Positions 1 to 13,129 are shown, counted from the stretch's first letter. The stretch: DNA of 64,000 bases from Corythucha ciliata (GCA_038030265.1 CM075940.1:8556001-8620000), one strand, 5' to 3'. Notes: generated by a model from the letters alone, not told the origin. Made by a program: numbers and translations.

Positions 1-150
1 CCGAGACTTTCGAGACCGAAACCGAGACTTACGAGACCGATACCAACTTACTATGGTCAAGACCGATACCGATACCGATATCAACTTTTCAGAACCGAGA
101 CTGAGAACCACTCAAGTCACGTATCGGTCTCGGTCTCGTGAAACACTACC
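1..150. repeat. GAGACCGA-type low-complexity repeat
   Basis: The stretch is built from variants of CGAGACCGA and GATACCGATACC and ends in the inverse form CGGTCTCGGTCTCGTG followed by AAACACTA. Similar stretches occur at 51100-51210 and 53412-53507, and the last ends in CTCGGTCTCGTGCATCACTA. Read backwards this gives TAGTGATGCACGAGACC, which resembles hAT transposon termini. I see the repeat directly; the transposon link is inference. Confidence 0.55.
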
Positions 151-160
151 AACGACCAAG

Positions 161-234
161 AGAATATAATGTGCTGGGAGCTCGTCGACGAGATAATTGT
201 TGACAGAAGCCGAGCTCCAAGCATATTATATTCT
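161..234. repeat. Foldback (hairpin) repeat, copy 1
   Basis: The left arm at 161-184 (AGAATATAATGTGCTGGGAG onward) is close to the inverse of the right arm at 211-234, leaving a loop of about 26 bp that contains the palindrome GTCGAC. A second, related hairpin lies at 324-402. Confidence 0.7.
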
Positions 235-323
235 CCTGATACGAAAGATCGGAAACCACAGTTTTTCACTGGAAAAAAGGGGCAAAATCGTCGTTTTTGA
301 CAAGATTTGGAACCCCAACGACG

Positions 324-402
324 AGGAGAATAGAATGTGCAGGGAGCTCGTGGACGAAATAATGTTTGACGGAAGCAGAACTCAAAGCACATTATATTTT
401 CC
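324..402. repeat. Foldback (hairpin) repeat, copy 2
   Basis: The arms at 324-350 and 376-402 are inverted relative to each other, and the whole unit resembles the hairpin at 161-234 in the same orientation. Both share GGGAGCTCGT and TCCTGATACGA. The duplication is visible; its origin is unknown. Confidence 0.65.
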
Positions 403-429
403 TGATACGAATCAGCCGCTGTATTATCT

Positions 430-1420
430 CATTCAGAAGTAAATATCAGCGAAATTGCAAGTTTTGTGCCTTCAATTTCCGTCAAGTTGCCGGTTTCGGT
501 GCTGAACAGCAGCCCAAATTGCAAGTGGTGGCAAAAAAGTCAGGATTTGAAGCCTAAATAGCCAATTTTCACACGAAACTGCTTGTTTGCGGGGATAAAC
601 AGCGGCAATTGAATGTTTCGGTTCATAATTGTTTTTTTTACGTATATGTATAGCAGGCAAAGCAACCCCGTGGGTCAAGCCGGCCCCATGTCTTGATAAA
701 TAACCACGAAATTACTGTTTTCGGACCAATTACATACAAAAATTGCAAGTTTCTGATATTTATTAACGTGAAATCGCCAGTTTCGTGGTTCTTATTTCTA
801 TGATAGCCGCGGAACCCGGTCTAGCCAGTCGCCGCTGCAATGCCCGAAGCCTGATGAATAGCCGTGACTACTGACTTTACAACATATACTTAGTGCTAAA
901 TTTCCGAGGAAAAGGAAGTTTTCTGCCTCAATATCCGCCAAAATATGAAGTTTCCTGGCTGAATTTCCGCGAAATTGTAAGTGTCCTCGCTGAATATCTG
1001 CGAAATTGAAAGCTTTGGGCCCTTATTTCTGTGAAAGTGGAAGTTTCCTTGCGTCGGGGCGAAATTGTAAGTTGCGGGAGTAGATTTCCCCGAAATTGCG
1101 AGTTCAGGATCTGTAATGTTTTCTAGTCGGCTCCGACAGTGCCCCAAAGTGAACGTATAGGCGTGACATTGCAACAACTGGAGCTATAAGTATCCGCGAA
1201 ATTGAAAATATCCCAGCTGAAAATCGACAAAATAGCGAGTTTCTGATGGGTTTCACTTCAGCGAAATTGCAAGTTTTGGGACATTTCTCTTAGTCGCAGC
1301 GGAACCCGAGGTATAGTCAGCCCAATTTACGAATAGCCGTGAAATTGCATCATTTAGAGTAAAAAATCCGCGAAATTTGAAGTCTCTGATCCAACACTTC
1401 TGCATTACATTAATTTTCAC
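430..1420. repeat. Degenerate ~31-bp tandem array (GCGAAATTGCAAGTTT family)
   Basis: Units of about 31 bp repeat the core GCGAAATTGNAAGTTT, most regularly at 950-1110. Other units differ by many substitutions. No reading frame or RNA is recognisable. The region after it, to about 3960, has no feature I can support apart from homopolymer runs (poly-T near 2346, poly-C near 3227). Confidence 0.7.
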
Positions 1421-3976
1421 GTATTTACAAGTTTCTGAGCCTTGCTTAGAGGGCTCATAGGGACACAAATGCCTACAGAAACCATTAATTAGCAATTTTT
1501 CAGAATATTAGCCTCGTATTCTTTTCTATAACAGCACTTTTTCTCCATTGTAGCCTTGAACCCCCTCCCCCGGGTTCTGGGCTTGTGCCCAGAAACCAGG
1601 AACCAGCACTTTTGTCAATTTTAGACGTGAAGTAGCCCCAAGGGAATCGGTCAAATCTTATTTCTGGAGTCTGGGGTCTACAAACTGGTAATTTGACGAC
1701 ACGAAATGACGAACTCAGCCTCAAAAACTGATGAGTTAGGCCACATTTCAACAGACTCTCTTTGACCATGACACGTCAATCTAAAGATTCGAAATATTGT
1801 TTTTCGGTCCAAAGCGGGAGGAAAGGTGGAGGGACGCTGCATGGTTTTTCAACTTTTAAGGGATGAAAACGATTAATTTTTGTTTTTGTTTTCAGGAAGC
1901 CTCTTGGACGGACACGCCCCTTTTTAATCATGGACAACTTGGAAACTGACCATTTTCCCCCCAGAAGCTCAAAACGAGCGTCTGAAGCCTTTCCTGGCCG
2001 CCGCAGTAATACAACTTTCATTCATGAATGTTAATACTGTAAAGTGAAGAAAAGTCACTATTTTAATTATAAATCCCACGTTAGATTTCTTAGGCGTCAA
2101 AACTTGATTGCTAATTTTGTTTTTAAATAATAAATTCAGCCCACCCACGCTCGAAAAACAGTCCATCAGTCAACAGTAAAGGACCGAGCTGTCTTTCTCT
2201 CAAAGGCCCGTAAAAGGCTTTCGATTCTCTGAAATGTAAACACGTTATTTCGTTGTGCCACTTGTAATAGACCAAAAATTTACGTCAAGATAATGACTCA
2301 CAACCAAGCATTTTAGCGTTTCAATTCCTATAATTATGCTCAGATTACAGCGCTATTTTTTTTTTTTTTTTTTTTGTCTCATCTCGCATTCAGCCTTGAA
2401 ACCAATCGCGCACGCCGCTAAACCCATAGATTTTATTTAAACTTTGCTCGAAGAACTCCCAACGTACAAAAAAACAACATGTTTTGATCTGGAGCTTTTG
2501 TAATTTGTCGAAGAGTGAGCGAGGAATGTACACTCCGTCAACAATGCCAGCCCCAGATTACTGGGAGGATTGCTCGTAAATGTTACAACGTTTTATTATA
2601 TTTAAGAGGATTGTGACACATAATAAGAGATGAAACGACGGACCATAACTAATTTTTGGGTCTTATACTCGTTTTATGTTTTGTGAGGTTTGAGGTTCGA
2701 GAGAAACAGGTCTGATTACAGGAGTAAACTTCGAAGTTTCTTTATTACCCTCTTACGGTCTTTCAGGGTGCGGGCTTTCGCTCTGATTTAAGAAGTAAAA
2801 TTTTAAGAAAAGAGAACTTATCAGAATTAGGACACATTTTTATTCGTTGGGTAGGAAAAATGGTTTAAAGATATTGGCGGAGGTCTAAATTTTGTTAGCT
2901 TTTACCGCTAGTGAGATTATAAGCTTCTTTTTTCCCCCGGATTATCAAGTTTTTAATTAATTTTGAAAAGAAATGTGGCCTCCGACAAACGTCAAAACTG
3001 TATTGAATTTCAGATTTTAAATCGTAACGCCTGTTGTGAGCGTAAGCGTCTGTTCCACGATCACCTGCCACGGACTTGATGTCGCGGTCTCCTTAAAGCA
3101 TACCGAACCGTTTGTTGCATTCCCCACCCCCACCCCTTTACATCCATCATACAAACTTTGACTATTCGATTATCGCTTTGAGAAAAATAAGAGACAGCTG
3201 CGTCCGCGTAAAAGAAACCGCTCGCACCCCCCCCCCTTTTTTTAAACGGACGACCATTTCTGTCTCTCTCTTTCTTTCTCTTGAGACGTAAATCAGTTCG
3301 GAACATTTGTCCCGGGGACGGCAACAAAAGTGAAGTTGAGATTGCAGGGGTAGCAAAAAAAAACAGAATTAAGTTTGAAAGTTCATGCTTGGTCGGGTCG
3401 TTTAGCCGTTTTTAGTCACACTCGCAAAGCTTTTATAATTTAATTGCGTGTGGGTGACAAGAGCCATTTGGAAAAAAAGGGTAGGAATATAATTTCCTCT
3501 TTATTCCTTCCTAGTTTCCCTTTCAATTTGATCTCTTTCAGTAAAACGCTGTCATATAGCTGACATCAAGGCTGGCAATAGCGCATTTCCCTTGCAAAAC
3601 TAAAAATCATTAATATTGAACACTCTTCGATTTGACCTATTCTCACTCTTGAAATACCGTGTCACATCATACAACGTGTGAAATGATATGATTACCTGTG
3701 ATTACAATAGAGGTATGCAATGCAGGGCCACCGCGGCGCCTTATTTGTGTCAAACATTTCCATTTTTCGCGCACAGCCAGATCAAACACGGACAGAAATC
3801 ATAGCCATCGGGAGGGGAGAGAGAACTGAATCATTTATCGTGCTTGTTGGGCATTTTAAAAGTCCAAATATTTCACGGCTCTGACTCTCGCTCAACCCGA
3901 TTTCGTTGGTTTTGGTTCATTTAATAACAAAACGTCCGCTGGCTTTCTATAGTAATACAACATTTTTTAGATCTGG

Positions 3977-3999
3977 CATACGTCAGAAACTGACGTATG
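3977..3999. repeat. Perfect 10-bp inverted repeat
   Basis: CATACGTCAG, a three-base loop (AAA) and CTGACGTATG form a perfect short palindrome just before the array at 4060. It could be a transposon end or chance. Confidence 0.5.
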
Positions 4000-4059
4000 G
4001 CGCACTGGGAGGCCCATTCAGAAACCTATTCAGCGCGTTCCGCCAAATGAAAATCAAAA

Positions 4060-4600
4060 TTTTGTGAAGCTGGCAAATTGAAAACCCAGTTTCGAGGAAG
4101 CACTTTCACTCAAAAAAACAATTTCCCAGATTTTGCTGCATTGAACCCGTCATTTTCACGCTGCTGGCCAATTCGCAAAGTAATTTCCTATAGAGTTGGT
4201 TGCTTCAAAACTAATTTCGCGGGACAGGTCGCCTCCAATAAAGAAATTTCATGGCTTTCGGTGCTATAAAAAACCGTAATTTAGCGCTGTTGACCAATTT
4301 AAAAAAGCAATTTTGCGGTGTTGGCTCACTCTAAAGAACAATTTGCATGGGTCTGACTCTTTTCAAAAACAGAATTTCGCAGGATTGGTCAATTCAAAAC
4401 CAATTTAGCTGGTTTGGCTGATTAAAAACAAAATTTCGCACTGCTAAGCGGCTGGTTACACCAAAAAAGCAAAATTCACAAGTTTCGTCGCATTAAATTC
4501 ATAATCTAGCGCTTTTGAACCATTCAAATATCCAATTACGCTACGCTGAATTTTGAAAAAAAAAAAACAATTTTGCGAATATAACTCTTTTAAACACTGA
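4060..4600. repeat. Degenerate ~30-bp array, family 2 in reverse orientation
   Basis: Units resemble AATTTCGCGGGTTTGGCTC followed by TTCAAAAACAA. They are the reverse complement of the units at 37190-38110. Much of each unit has diverged. Confidence 0.7.
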
Positions 4601-4849
4601 CCATTGTGAAATTACATTATGTTTGGAGGGGGGGGGGAGTGATGCTCCCTTCAGCTATGGGGGAAGAGGAGATGAGCAGCCCTAGTCAAAGGAGGGGGGG
4701 GGCACCTGCGTTAATGCTCTTCGACTGCATAGTGTCCCACGTCTGCGGACGAATTCGTGTGCCCCCCTTCAACCGGCGCTGGACCACGGATGGTGAGTTT
4801 TTTGTAGATGGAGCTTCGCAGAGGATGGGCCTTGCCCGTGGCTCGGAGC

Positions 4850-6200
4850 TTTGCTGTGGTTGGACCTTTGCTTTGGTTGGACCTTTTCTGTGGTTGAGCC
4901 TTTCCTGTGGTTAGACCTTTTCTGTGGTTGGATCTTTGCTGTGGTTGGACCTCCGCTGTGGTTGGACCTTTACTGTGGTTGGACCTTTTACTGTAGTTGT
5001 ACCTTTGCTGTGGTTGGACCTTTGCCATGGTTGGACCTTTGCTGTGGTTGGATCTTTGTTGAGGTTAGACTTTTGCTGTGGTTGGACCTTTTCTGTGGTT
5101 GGACCTTTTCTGTGGTTGGACATTTGCTGTGGTTGGACCTCCTCTGTGGTTGGACCTTTACTGTGGTTGCACGTTTAACTGTAGTTCTACCTTCGCTGTG
5201 GTTGGACCTTTGCCGTGGTTGGACCTTTGCAGTGGTTGGATCTTTGTTGAGGTTAGACTTTTGCTGTGGTTGGACCTTTTCTGTGGTTGGACCTTTTCTG
5301 TGGTTGGACATTTGCTGTGGTTGGACCTCCGCTGTGGTTGGACCTTTTACTGTAGTTCTACCTTTTCTGTGGTTGGATATTTGCTGTGGTTGGACCTCCT
5401 CTGTGGTTGGACCTTTACTGTGGTTGCACGTTTAACTGTAGTTCTACCTTCGCTGTGGTTGGACCTTTGCCGTGGTTGGACCTTTGCAGTGGTTGGATCT
5501 TTGTTGAGGTTAGACTTTTACTGTGGTTGGACCTTTTCTGTGGTTGGACATTTGCTGTGGTTGGACCTCCGCTGTGGTTGGACCTTTTACTGTAGTTCTA
5601 CCTTTGCTGTGGTTGGACATTTTCTGTGGTTGGACGTTTGCTGTGGTTGGACCTTTTACTGTAGTTCTACCTTTGCTGTGGTTGAACCTTTTACTGTAGT
5701 TCTACCTTTGCTGTGGTTGGACCTTTGCCATGGTTGGACCTTTGCTGTGGTTGGATCTTTGTTGAGGTTAGACTTTTGCTGTGGTTGGACCTTTTCCATG
5801 GTTGGACATTTGCTGTGGTTGGACCTCCTCTGTGGTTGGACCTTTACTGTGGTTGCACGTTTAACTGTAGTTCTACCTTCGCTGTGGTTGGACCTTTGCC
5901 GTGGTTGGACCTTTGCAGTGGTTGGATCTTTGTTGAGGTTAGACTTTTGCTGTGGTTGGACCTTTTCTGTGGTTGGACATTTGCTGTGGTTGGACCTCCG
6001 CTGTGGTTGGACCTTTTACTGTAGTTCTACCTTTGCTGTGGTTGGACATTTTCTGTGGTTGGACGTTTGCTGTGGTTGGACCTTTTACTGTAGTTCTACC
6101 TTTGCTGTGGTTGGACCTTTTACTGTAGTTCTACCTTTGCCGCGGTTGGACCTTTTCTGTGGTTGTACCTTCGCTGTGGTTGGACCTTTCCTGTGGTGTG
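4850..6200. repeat. 17-bp minisatellite with higher-order structure
   Basis: About 75-80 copies of a unit close to GCTGTGGTTGGACCTTT fill this stretch. Because 17 is not a multiple of three, each strand shows the same 17-residue pattern in successive frames, so long open frames appear without coding meaning. The variant unit GTTGAGGTTAGAC recurs at 5058, 5246, 5503, 5761 and 5932. These spacings of 188, 257, 258 and 171 bp are close to 11, 15, 15 and 10 units, which shows that blocks of units were duplicated together. Family 2 and family 1 arrays flank it on either side. Confidence 0.95.
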
Positions 6201-6239
6201 GTTTGACTTTTAAATTTATCTTTTACGTAGCGTTCGATC

Positions 6240-7164
6240 GATTTTTGTCAACTTGAGCCATGAATTAGCAATTTCCAACATCTTTACCCATGAACTAGCG
6301 CTTTTGTTTCCATTTTTTAAGGCACGAAAAGATGCCTTCACAAGCCGAAAAACTGTGTTTTCTCATTTGTAGCCATAAATTAGCGTTTTTCTCAATCGTG
6401 AAGTAGAGATTTTTTCTTATCCGCAAGTTATCGCTTTTTCTACATTTTGTCCATGAATCAGCACTCATTCGCAATTTCTTTATAGTCCAGTCAAATTATC
6501 CGGAAAAATCCGCTTACCTTGCAAAAGGTCCAGCATCATTTTTTTTTTTTTTATCTTGCATTGAGATTGTAAAGACGTAGGAAATGTAATGCCCTATTTG
6601 TGTTGTGAAGGATAATTTCCTCTAAATCCGATGGTTTTAGCGATATTTAGGAAAAACTAAAAAAAGTGCCGAAAAATCGTGGTTTTCGGGCTGCCAAAAG
6701 TTGTGCCGAGCGTTTTAGAATTTACATTTTTTTTCTGGAACACTCTTTTCCTATATGTACAAGATAAAAAAATTAAAAATGATACTGGACCTTTTGCAAG
6801 GTAGAATTCTAATTTGACTGGGACTATTAGTGAATTATCAGTTTTTCTCAATTTTAGCTGCTAATTATAGCGATTTTTCTCAATTTTAGCCTTGAATCAG
6901 CCATTTCTTCCGTTTTTCCATAAATCACGAATTATTTTACTCTTAATTTCAGCCGCCGAATAGCGGATTTTCTCTAATTGATCCGCGAATTAGTGTTCGT
7001 TTTTTTAAAAATCAATTTCAGATGCTGATGAGCGCAGCGCTTTTTCTCAATTCTAGCGGCGAATGAGCGCTTTTATCTCGATGGGAATTAGCAATGTTTT
7101 TTAGTTTCTGCCGCGTGTTAGCTGTTTTACTCAAATAGATTACTTTTCAACGTTAGCTGGGAAT

Positions 7165-7212
<48 letters not shown>

Positions 7213-7713
7213 GCGAATTACTGTTTTTTCTCAATTTAAGCCCCGCCAGATTTTTCGGATTTTCACGAATTAGTGGGTTTTTTCCCTCACTTTAGCAGCT
7301 GATGAGCGATTTTTGTCAACTTTAGCCACGCTCACTGCTCAGTAGCGCTATTTCTCAAATTTAGTGTTGGCGTTTCCTCAATATTAACCGATGCCGTCTG
7401 AGCGATTGATCACTAATTTTTCTTAATTTTTATAGACCGAAGTCAGCGCTTTTTAAAAATTATGGCCGCTAGTTAGAGTTTTTTTTTCCTCCATTTTTAG
7501 CCGTTAATTACCGATTGTTTTTTCGCTTTTTGCTATATGAATTAGTATATTTTTTTTTATTTTTAGCCGCAAATATCAGTGCTTTTTGTAAACTTTTTGC
7601 CACGTACTTGCCCCAAAATTAGCGAGTTATCCCAATTTCAGCCTCCTTTGAATGACCTAAAGATATACTATGGGATAGCGCATTTTCTCTGTTTTAGCTG
7701 CTAAGTTGCCTTC
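6240..7713. repeat. Degenerate ~30-bp array, family 1 in reverse orientation
   Basis: Units resemble TTTTTCTCAATTTTAGCCGC followed by GAATTAGCG. Poly-T of about 40 lies at 7170-7209. The last 300 bp match the start of the array at 11886 in inverted orientation, and the match stops at the same point in both (...TTGCCTTC at 7713). Confidence 0.85.
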
Positions 7714-7720
7714 GCAGATT

Positions 7721-10700
7721 CACCCCTTGGTGGCCTTAAGAGTTGGGTGTATGTGGCGGCCAGTGGTTTGGAGGTTTCTTGTGGTTAGGGGCTTTGCAGT
7801 TGTTTTGGTTGAAGCTTTGTTCTAGTTGGGACATCTTTGTGAGATTTTTATTATTTAAAATATTGGGCACTATAGCGAGATGATAAATCAGTGATTAAGG
7901 GGGGGGGGGTCTGTGAAAGGGGCCCATTGAGTTCCATCCTCGGGCTCCAATATTTCACGGCTCTGGCTCGAATTTGTGAATTAAAAAAAAAATCTTATCG
8001 GCTTTGCGCTTATTGTCTTCAATCAACGCTTTAAAACCTTAAAAATCCATGTATTTTTTATCTTTAAAGCTTTTCCCCCTCGCCCCTACTACGTCAGTAC
8101 ACTATTGCCCCCTTAAATTGACCAAAAATGAGCGATTGGCTCTGTCATGGATTTTCTCGGCCCAGCCAGTTGCCACAGGCTATTGAGTTACGCGGTTCAC
8201 CGACGTGATGCCTCTTCCGGTCTTCGAAAAAGTCCGAACATGTTTGTAAATCGATTTAAAATAAATTCGAAACGCTGGTGATATAGGCTAGACATAATTT
8301 TTCAGTAAAACGATGCCCCGGGGAACAAAACTCAGTATATACGGAAGTGCGGTAAACGCGCCCCCTGCTCATCTCTAATTTCCGGATGCCAATCAATATC
8401 AACATAATAGGCTTACTGTAAAAAAAACAACAAAAAAACTCTTGTCTGAAAAGAAATATAGCGCACAGTTTTCTCTCTCGCTCATTTCCTTCAATAGTTA
8501 TCGCTTCTAGTGCTGGAAGATTGCCAACAACTATTTTTCTAAAAACAAACTTGCAGGGGGGGTTTCGTAAAGTTTAAAGCAATATTTTCTCTTTTATTTT
8601 CCTCGCTTGGTGACATGGCTGTTTCTTGAAAAATACCCCCACAGACGCCGCCTCGAAGGTATGTTGATTTCCTTTTTTCCATTTACAGTTTTGACGAATG
8701 GTTGGTAAGTAGCGCAAGAAGGGTATCGGACTAATCTGTTTCTCGGATTTAGGAGTCATCACGACTGTTTTCCAGGTAATGACAGTGAGCCTGCCTCCAC
8801 CCCTCTCTTTTCACTCATCGTTCGATGTCTCTCGCTTCCCTTTGGGAAGCTAATGACTCATTACGAATAGAGTGAAGTCCATAGTAATCAGAGAATGGCA
8901 CGAGCCTGTGAAATTACGGCTAAATATCCTCTTGGGCTTAGTTATGCACGACCAAATTCAACCTTTCATTCTTCTACGTGATCTGAAGCGAGGTACATTT
9001 CGAGAAAACTTTTTTTTTTTTGTTTTTTTTCTAATGATTACTCTCCAAAAGAAATGCACACTCAGGGTGGTTGGGGGGAGGGGGGTCTGGAGGCCCTCAC
9101 ATTCGTATAATTGATATGAAAACGCGGCTTTGACAACTTTTTCCTCTGTGTCTGTGAAGGGTCCCTCTGATCGATTTTTCGCTTTCATCTAGAATCGTGA
9201 TGTTTTGCTCCAGAAAATCTGTCGTTACACGTCGGTGGTTGGTTGGTTGGTTGGGGGGCGGGGAGGACTCACTAACTTTTAATTTTCAACGTCCACAGAT
9301 TCGTGAGTTGTGACTCAAGCAATTTGGCCTTTCCGTGGAGATGTTCCTGTTTTCGTGTCGGTCTCACGCGGATGACAAAAAAAAAAACGATCAGAATAAC
9401 TTGCTTTCACTCGGCACTTTTTGCATTTATTCCGCTGGCATATAATTATGAAGCATTTATAGATTTAATCTATTAATGGAACGTCAAGTTCTCTATATAC
9501 TCGGATCAGTATTTTTTTTAACTTTTAAATCCACACCCAAAGAATATTTTTTCTCCACTTCAACTTGGTATCTCAAGGGAACTGATGCTGTTTGTTTGCT
9601 CTGGGCGCGGCAAAGGGATTGGATTCGCTTATTTTCTACATTTTCTGCCACGAAGCCTTGAGTCCACACTGGTCCAGGGTATTATCCTCTAGTTCTTTTT
9701 TTTTGCCCCCTTCTTTTCGCGCTCGCTTTGATAACCTTTACCATCAATTCTGGAATCCACTTGTTCATTGCTCGCACTTGTATAAGGTCGTATACCTTGT
9801 TGTATTGTGTTGGGGGGGGGGGGGAATGAGACACTCTCAAGGTGTTTGAGGCTGTTGTGAATGAAAAATAATTAGGCCTACTGGGAAAAAGAGCCGAAAT
9901 GATTTATTTTTTTAAAGCCGAGCTTTAATAAATCTAGATATTCTCCTAGATATCTTCTCTCTCTGTCTCTCTTTTCATTCAATACTGTTTCTAATGCGTC
10001 ATCAGATACAATTGTAAAACGAGAGCCCGGGTGGTTTTCTCCTAGTTCTGTCGAGAGCAGCAAACAAAGCTCAACAAATACTTTTTCTTCGACCACAAAT
10101 CAAAGAGGAGGGCCTTTGGCGGCCCCATATTCACAAAGCCTGCCGACTGACTGCAGTAAAAACATGTAACAGGTCACAATGGGGGTTGACAAGTGGTACA
10201 ATTCGACATTAACAATGCTTGCGTGGTCTCATCCCAAGAGCCGCTTTCCAAAAGATTCAATGCCCCTCCCCTCACCACTCCACCATGGGTACACCGGTGT
10301 GCTTTATGAGTTTTTTTTTTCTTTTCCGCAAACAAGCTTTTCTCTTGTTGTTGTTTTTTTCTTGTCAGATGATTAACTGTTGTAGTATTGACTAGAACGT
10401 TATTACGCTCCGTTGAAAAGGAACGCCGTGTTTTCTTTTTTAAAATTATGATTAATTAATGTTCCAGACCAAACTGTATTGAATAAAAAGGTTCCTTATC
10501 CACACACTGAAAGATTCACTGTTGCTTAATATTTTCTAACCACTTGAAACCATTACTGAGCTATAAACTCACACCGCAGTCGTGAACAAATTAGTAAACC
10601 GTCACTAATTGTTGCTAATGTCAGTACGTTCGTCATGTATTGACGTAAGGCTTTAATTTGCCTACTAATTTCTTCTGTAGGGTGAATCTGTACTCTGAAG

Positions 10701-11860
10701 CAAAGCCAAAAATAATAAATAAAAAGTATACGCATGAAAACCAGTAAATAACCATGAAGAGTTTCATGCAATAAACTGTCGCAGAAGCCTGGGTCCAGAG
10801 CAATCAACCCATTCTTTGTTTCGCACTATTGATGTGCCGATAAATCGATTTGAAGTCAGGTCATAAATATCAAGACCGTGTGTAATACCCAGAGCAAACC
10901 ACAATCCATGACAAATAAATTAGATTGATTTACGCTTAAAGGGGGTGGGATATATAAAGAGTGTATCGGTGTTACAGGGTAGTCTGAGGGTGGGGGGGTC
11001 CTGAAAGGGATGTTCACTCAGGGAGCCCAATGTCCCGTAAAATGCGAAAAGGGGTGGAACTTTCCCCGGCATTTCTATTCTATGCAGTATAAGGGGTGAG
11101 AGGCTCATCTTAATGAACCACGCCCACAGTCAAACCCTCCCTTGCATCCACAAATCTTGTTATGCTTAATAAGTTCATCCATTTGATAAATTGAATACAA
11201 TCTTCCTTCGGGCTTCGTATGCATAATTTTTACTGCTATTGTAAGCTTTTTATATAAAAGAGGCGACAAATATTAATTAAACAACTAATAAAACAAAACT
11301 TTCGTCATAATCCTATAGCTATCAGGTCGTCTTTCTCACTATACCAAGTAAGCCAGGAACGCAATAAAAGAGCTAAAATTATTGTACAGTCGACAAATTG
11401 TCAGTGTCTGGGACAAAAGCGTCACCAGGCCTCAATCTAGGCGTCCCAAACTGTGGTTTTTGGACCCAAAACTTTCGTAAACCAATTCATTTGTGCCAAG
11501 AAACCAACCCAGACAGTACAAAAAGCAGATATTTAGCTTGAATCTCAATCAAACTACAAAAAACCGAAGCCATGAGACTGTCATGCACTAAAACTGGCAA
11601 GCCCGCGGTAAAATCTGGCTATTTCACCGCGAAGCCATGAGATTTAATCCCAACAATTTAGTTGTTCGTGTTGATTTATGCTACAAAAACAGGTAATGGA
11701 TGCATGAAACTAAATCTCGCCCTAGCGAAGGGGCCGCCAATGCTTAAAGATTACAAAATTGGGATTTTTTAGGTTTTAACGCTTTCATTCCCGGCTATTA
11801 TTAAAAATAAGCGCTCTATTGTACATACAGTTTTTAAAAAATCACACCAAATTCTTAAGA
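7721..11860. other. Intergenic stretch without recognisable gene
   Basis: I found no conserved protein, RNA gene or complete mobile element here. The stretch holds homopolymers (11 G at 7899-7909 and 13 G at 9812-9824), poly-A/T runs and a GTTGGTTGG run near 9235. It forms the spacer between two inverted array copies. Confidence 0.5.
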
Positions 11861-11885
11861 CAACTAAGCATGGCTTGGCCGGGGT

Positions 11886-13030
11886 GTATCAGAAGGCAAC
11901 TTAGCAGCTATAAAACAGAGAAAATGCGCTAATAAAAAGTTTCTTCAGACCATTAAAAGGAGGCTATAAATTGAGAATACACACAAATTAGTTAATCTTG
12001 GGGGTGAGAACGTGGCAAAAAATGTCGCTAAGAGCACTATTTCGTGCCTAAAATAGTGGCAAAGCGCTAATTCGTGACAAAAAGCGAAAAAATAACTGAT
12101 TCGCGGCTAATTGGAGCTAAAAATCACTAATTCGCGTCTATAATTGAGAAAAGCGCTGATTCTCTGCTATAAAATTGCGAAAAAACAGTGAAAAGTTGCT
12201 CAGAAAGCCACTGCTAATATATAAAAAAAACGCCAACTCGTGGTTTACTAAAATTGAGAAAAAGCTCTAGTTCGCGGATAAATTGGGAAGAACACCCGCT
12301 AATACGTGGCTAAAATTGCAAAAAAAAACCGCTAATTCGCGACAAGAAGCGCTTATTTCGCAGCAAAAATGGCAAAACCCGCCAATTCGCCGATAAATTC
12401 GAGACAATCCACTCGGGCCTAAAATTGAGTAAAACCTGTAAATTGCGGCTAAAATTAGGCAGTTTTCACCGCTAAAATTAGAAATAATTCGCGGCTAAAG
12501 TATAGAAATAACGCAAATTCGCGGATCTATTTGAGAAACCATGCTAATACGTGTGGCTGATAACTGAGAAATCCCAGCTAAAATTGAGGTAAAGAGCTCA
12601 TTCGCGGCTAAAATTAAGAAAAAGTGCTAATTCGAGGCAAAAATTGAGAAAGAGTACTCATTCGCATGGCTAAGAAATTAAAGAAAACGCTAATCCGCGT
12701 CTAAAAATTTGAAAAAGCGTCAATTTGCGGCTAAATTGAGAAATATAGCATCCATTAACGGGTAAAATTGGGAAAAGTTGTTCATTTGCGCCTATAATTG
12801 GAGGAAAAACGCATATCCGCGGTTAAAATTGAGAAAAAGGGCTATTTCGCGGTTAAATTCGAGAAGACGCGCCAATTCACGGTTTGGCGATGCACCAGTC
12901 CGCAGGCAAAAATTAAGAAAAGTCGCCTTTCTAAAAAATTGAGAAAAAGGGCTCGTTCACGGTAAAATTGAGAAAAAGCACTCGGATTTGAGGCTAAAAT
13001 TGAGGGAAAACGTGATTGAATTCTTTGTGC
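11886..13030. repeat. Degenerate ~30-bp array, family 1 in forward orientation
   Basis: Units resemble GCTAATTCGCGGCTAAAATT followed by GAGAAAAA and repeat every ~30 bp, for example near 12600-12660. The first 300 bp are the inverted counterpart of 7440-7713. A composite motif containing GAAGGCAACTT opens the array at 11891. Confidence 0.85.
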
Positions 13031-13129
13031 CTCCTCGATCGGCGTCTGGAGGTTAAAGTGGAGACGGCCCCGTTTGGTGCGGGAACGAAAATCTTTAGCT
13101 TATCGTCTTATCGGGCGCAAAAAGTCTAT

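Noticed and set aside
5078..6256. A 392-codon open frame on the plus strand, plus several shorter ones on both strands
   Set aside because: It is an effect of the 17-bp minisatellite: the same motif is read through all frames and there is no gene-like composition or start context.
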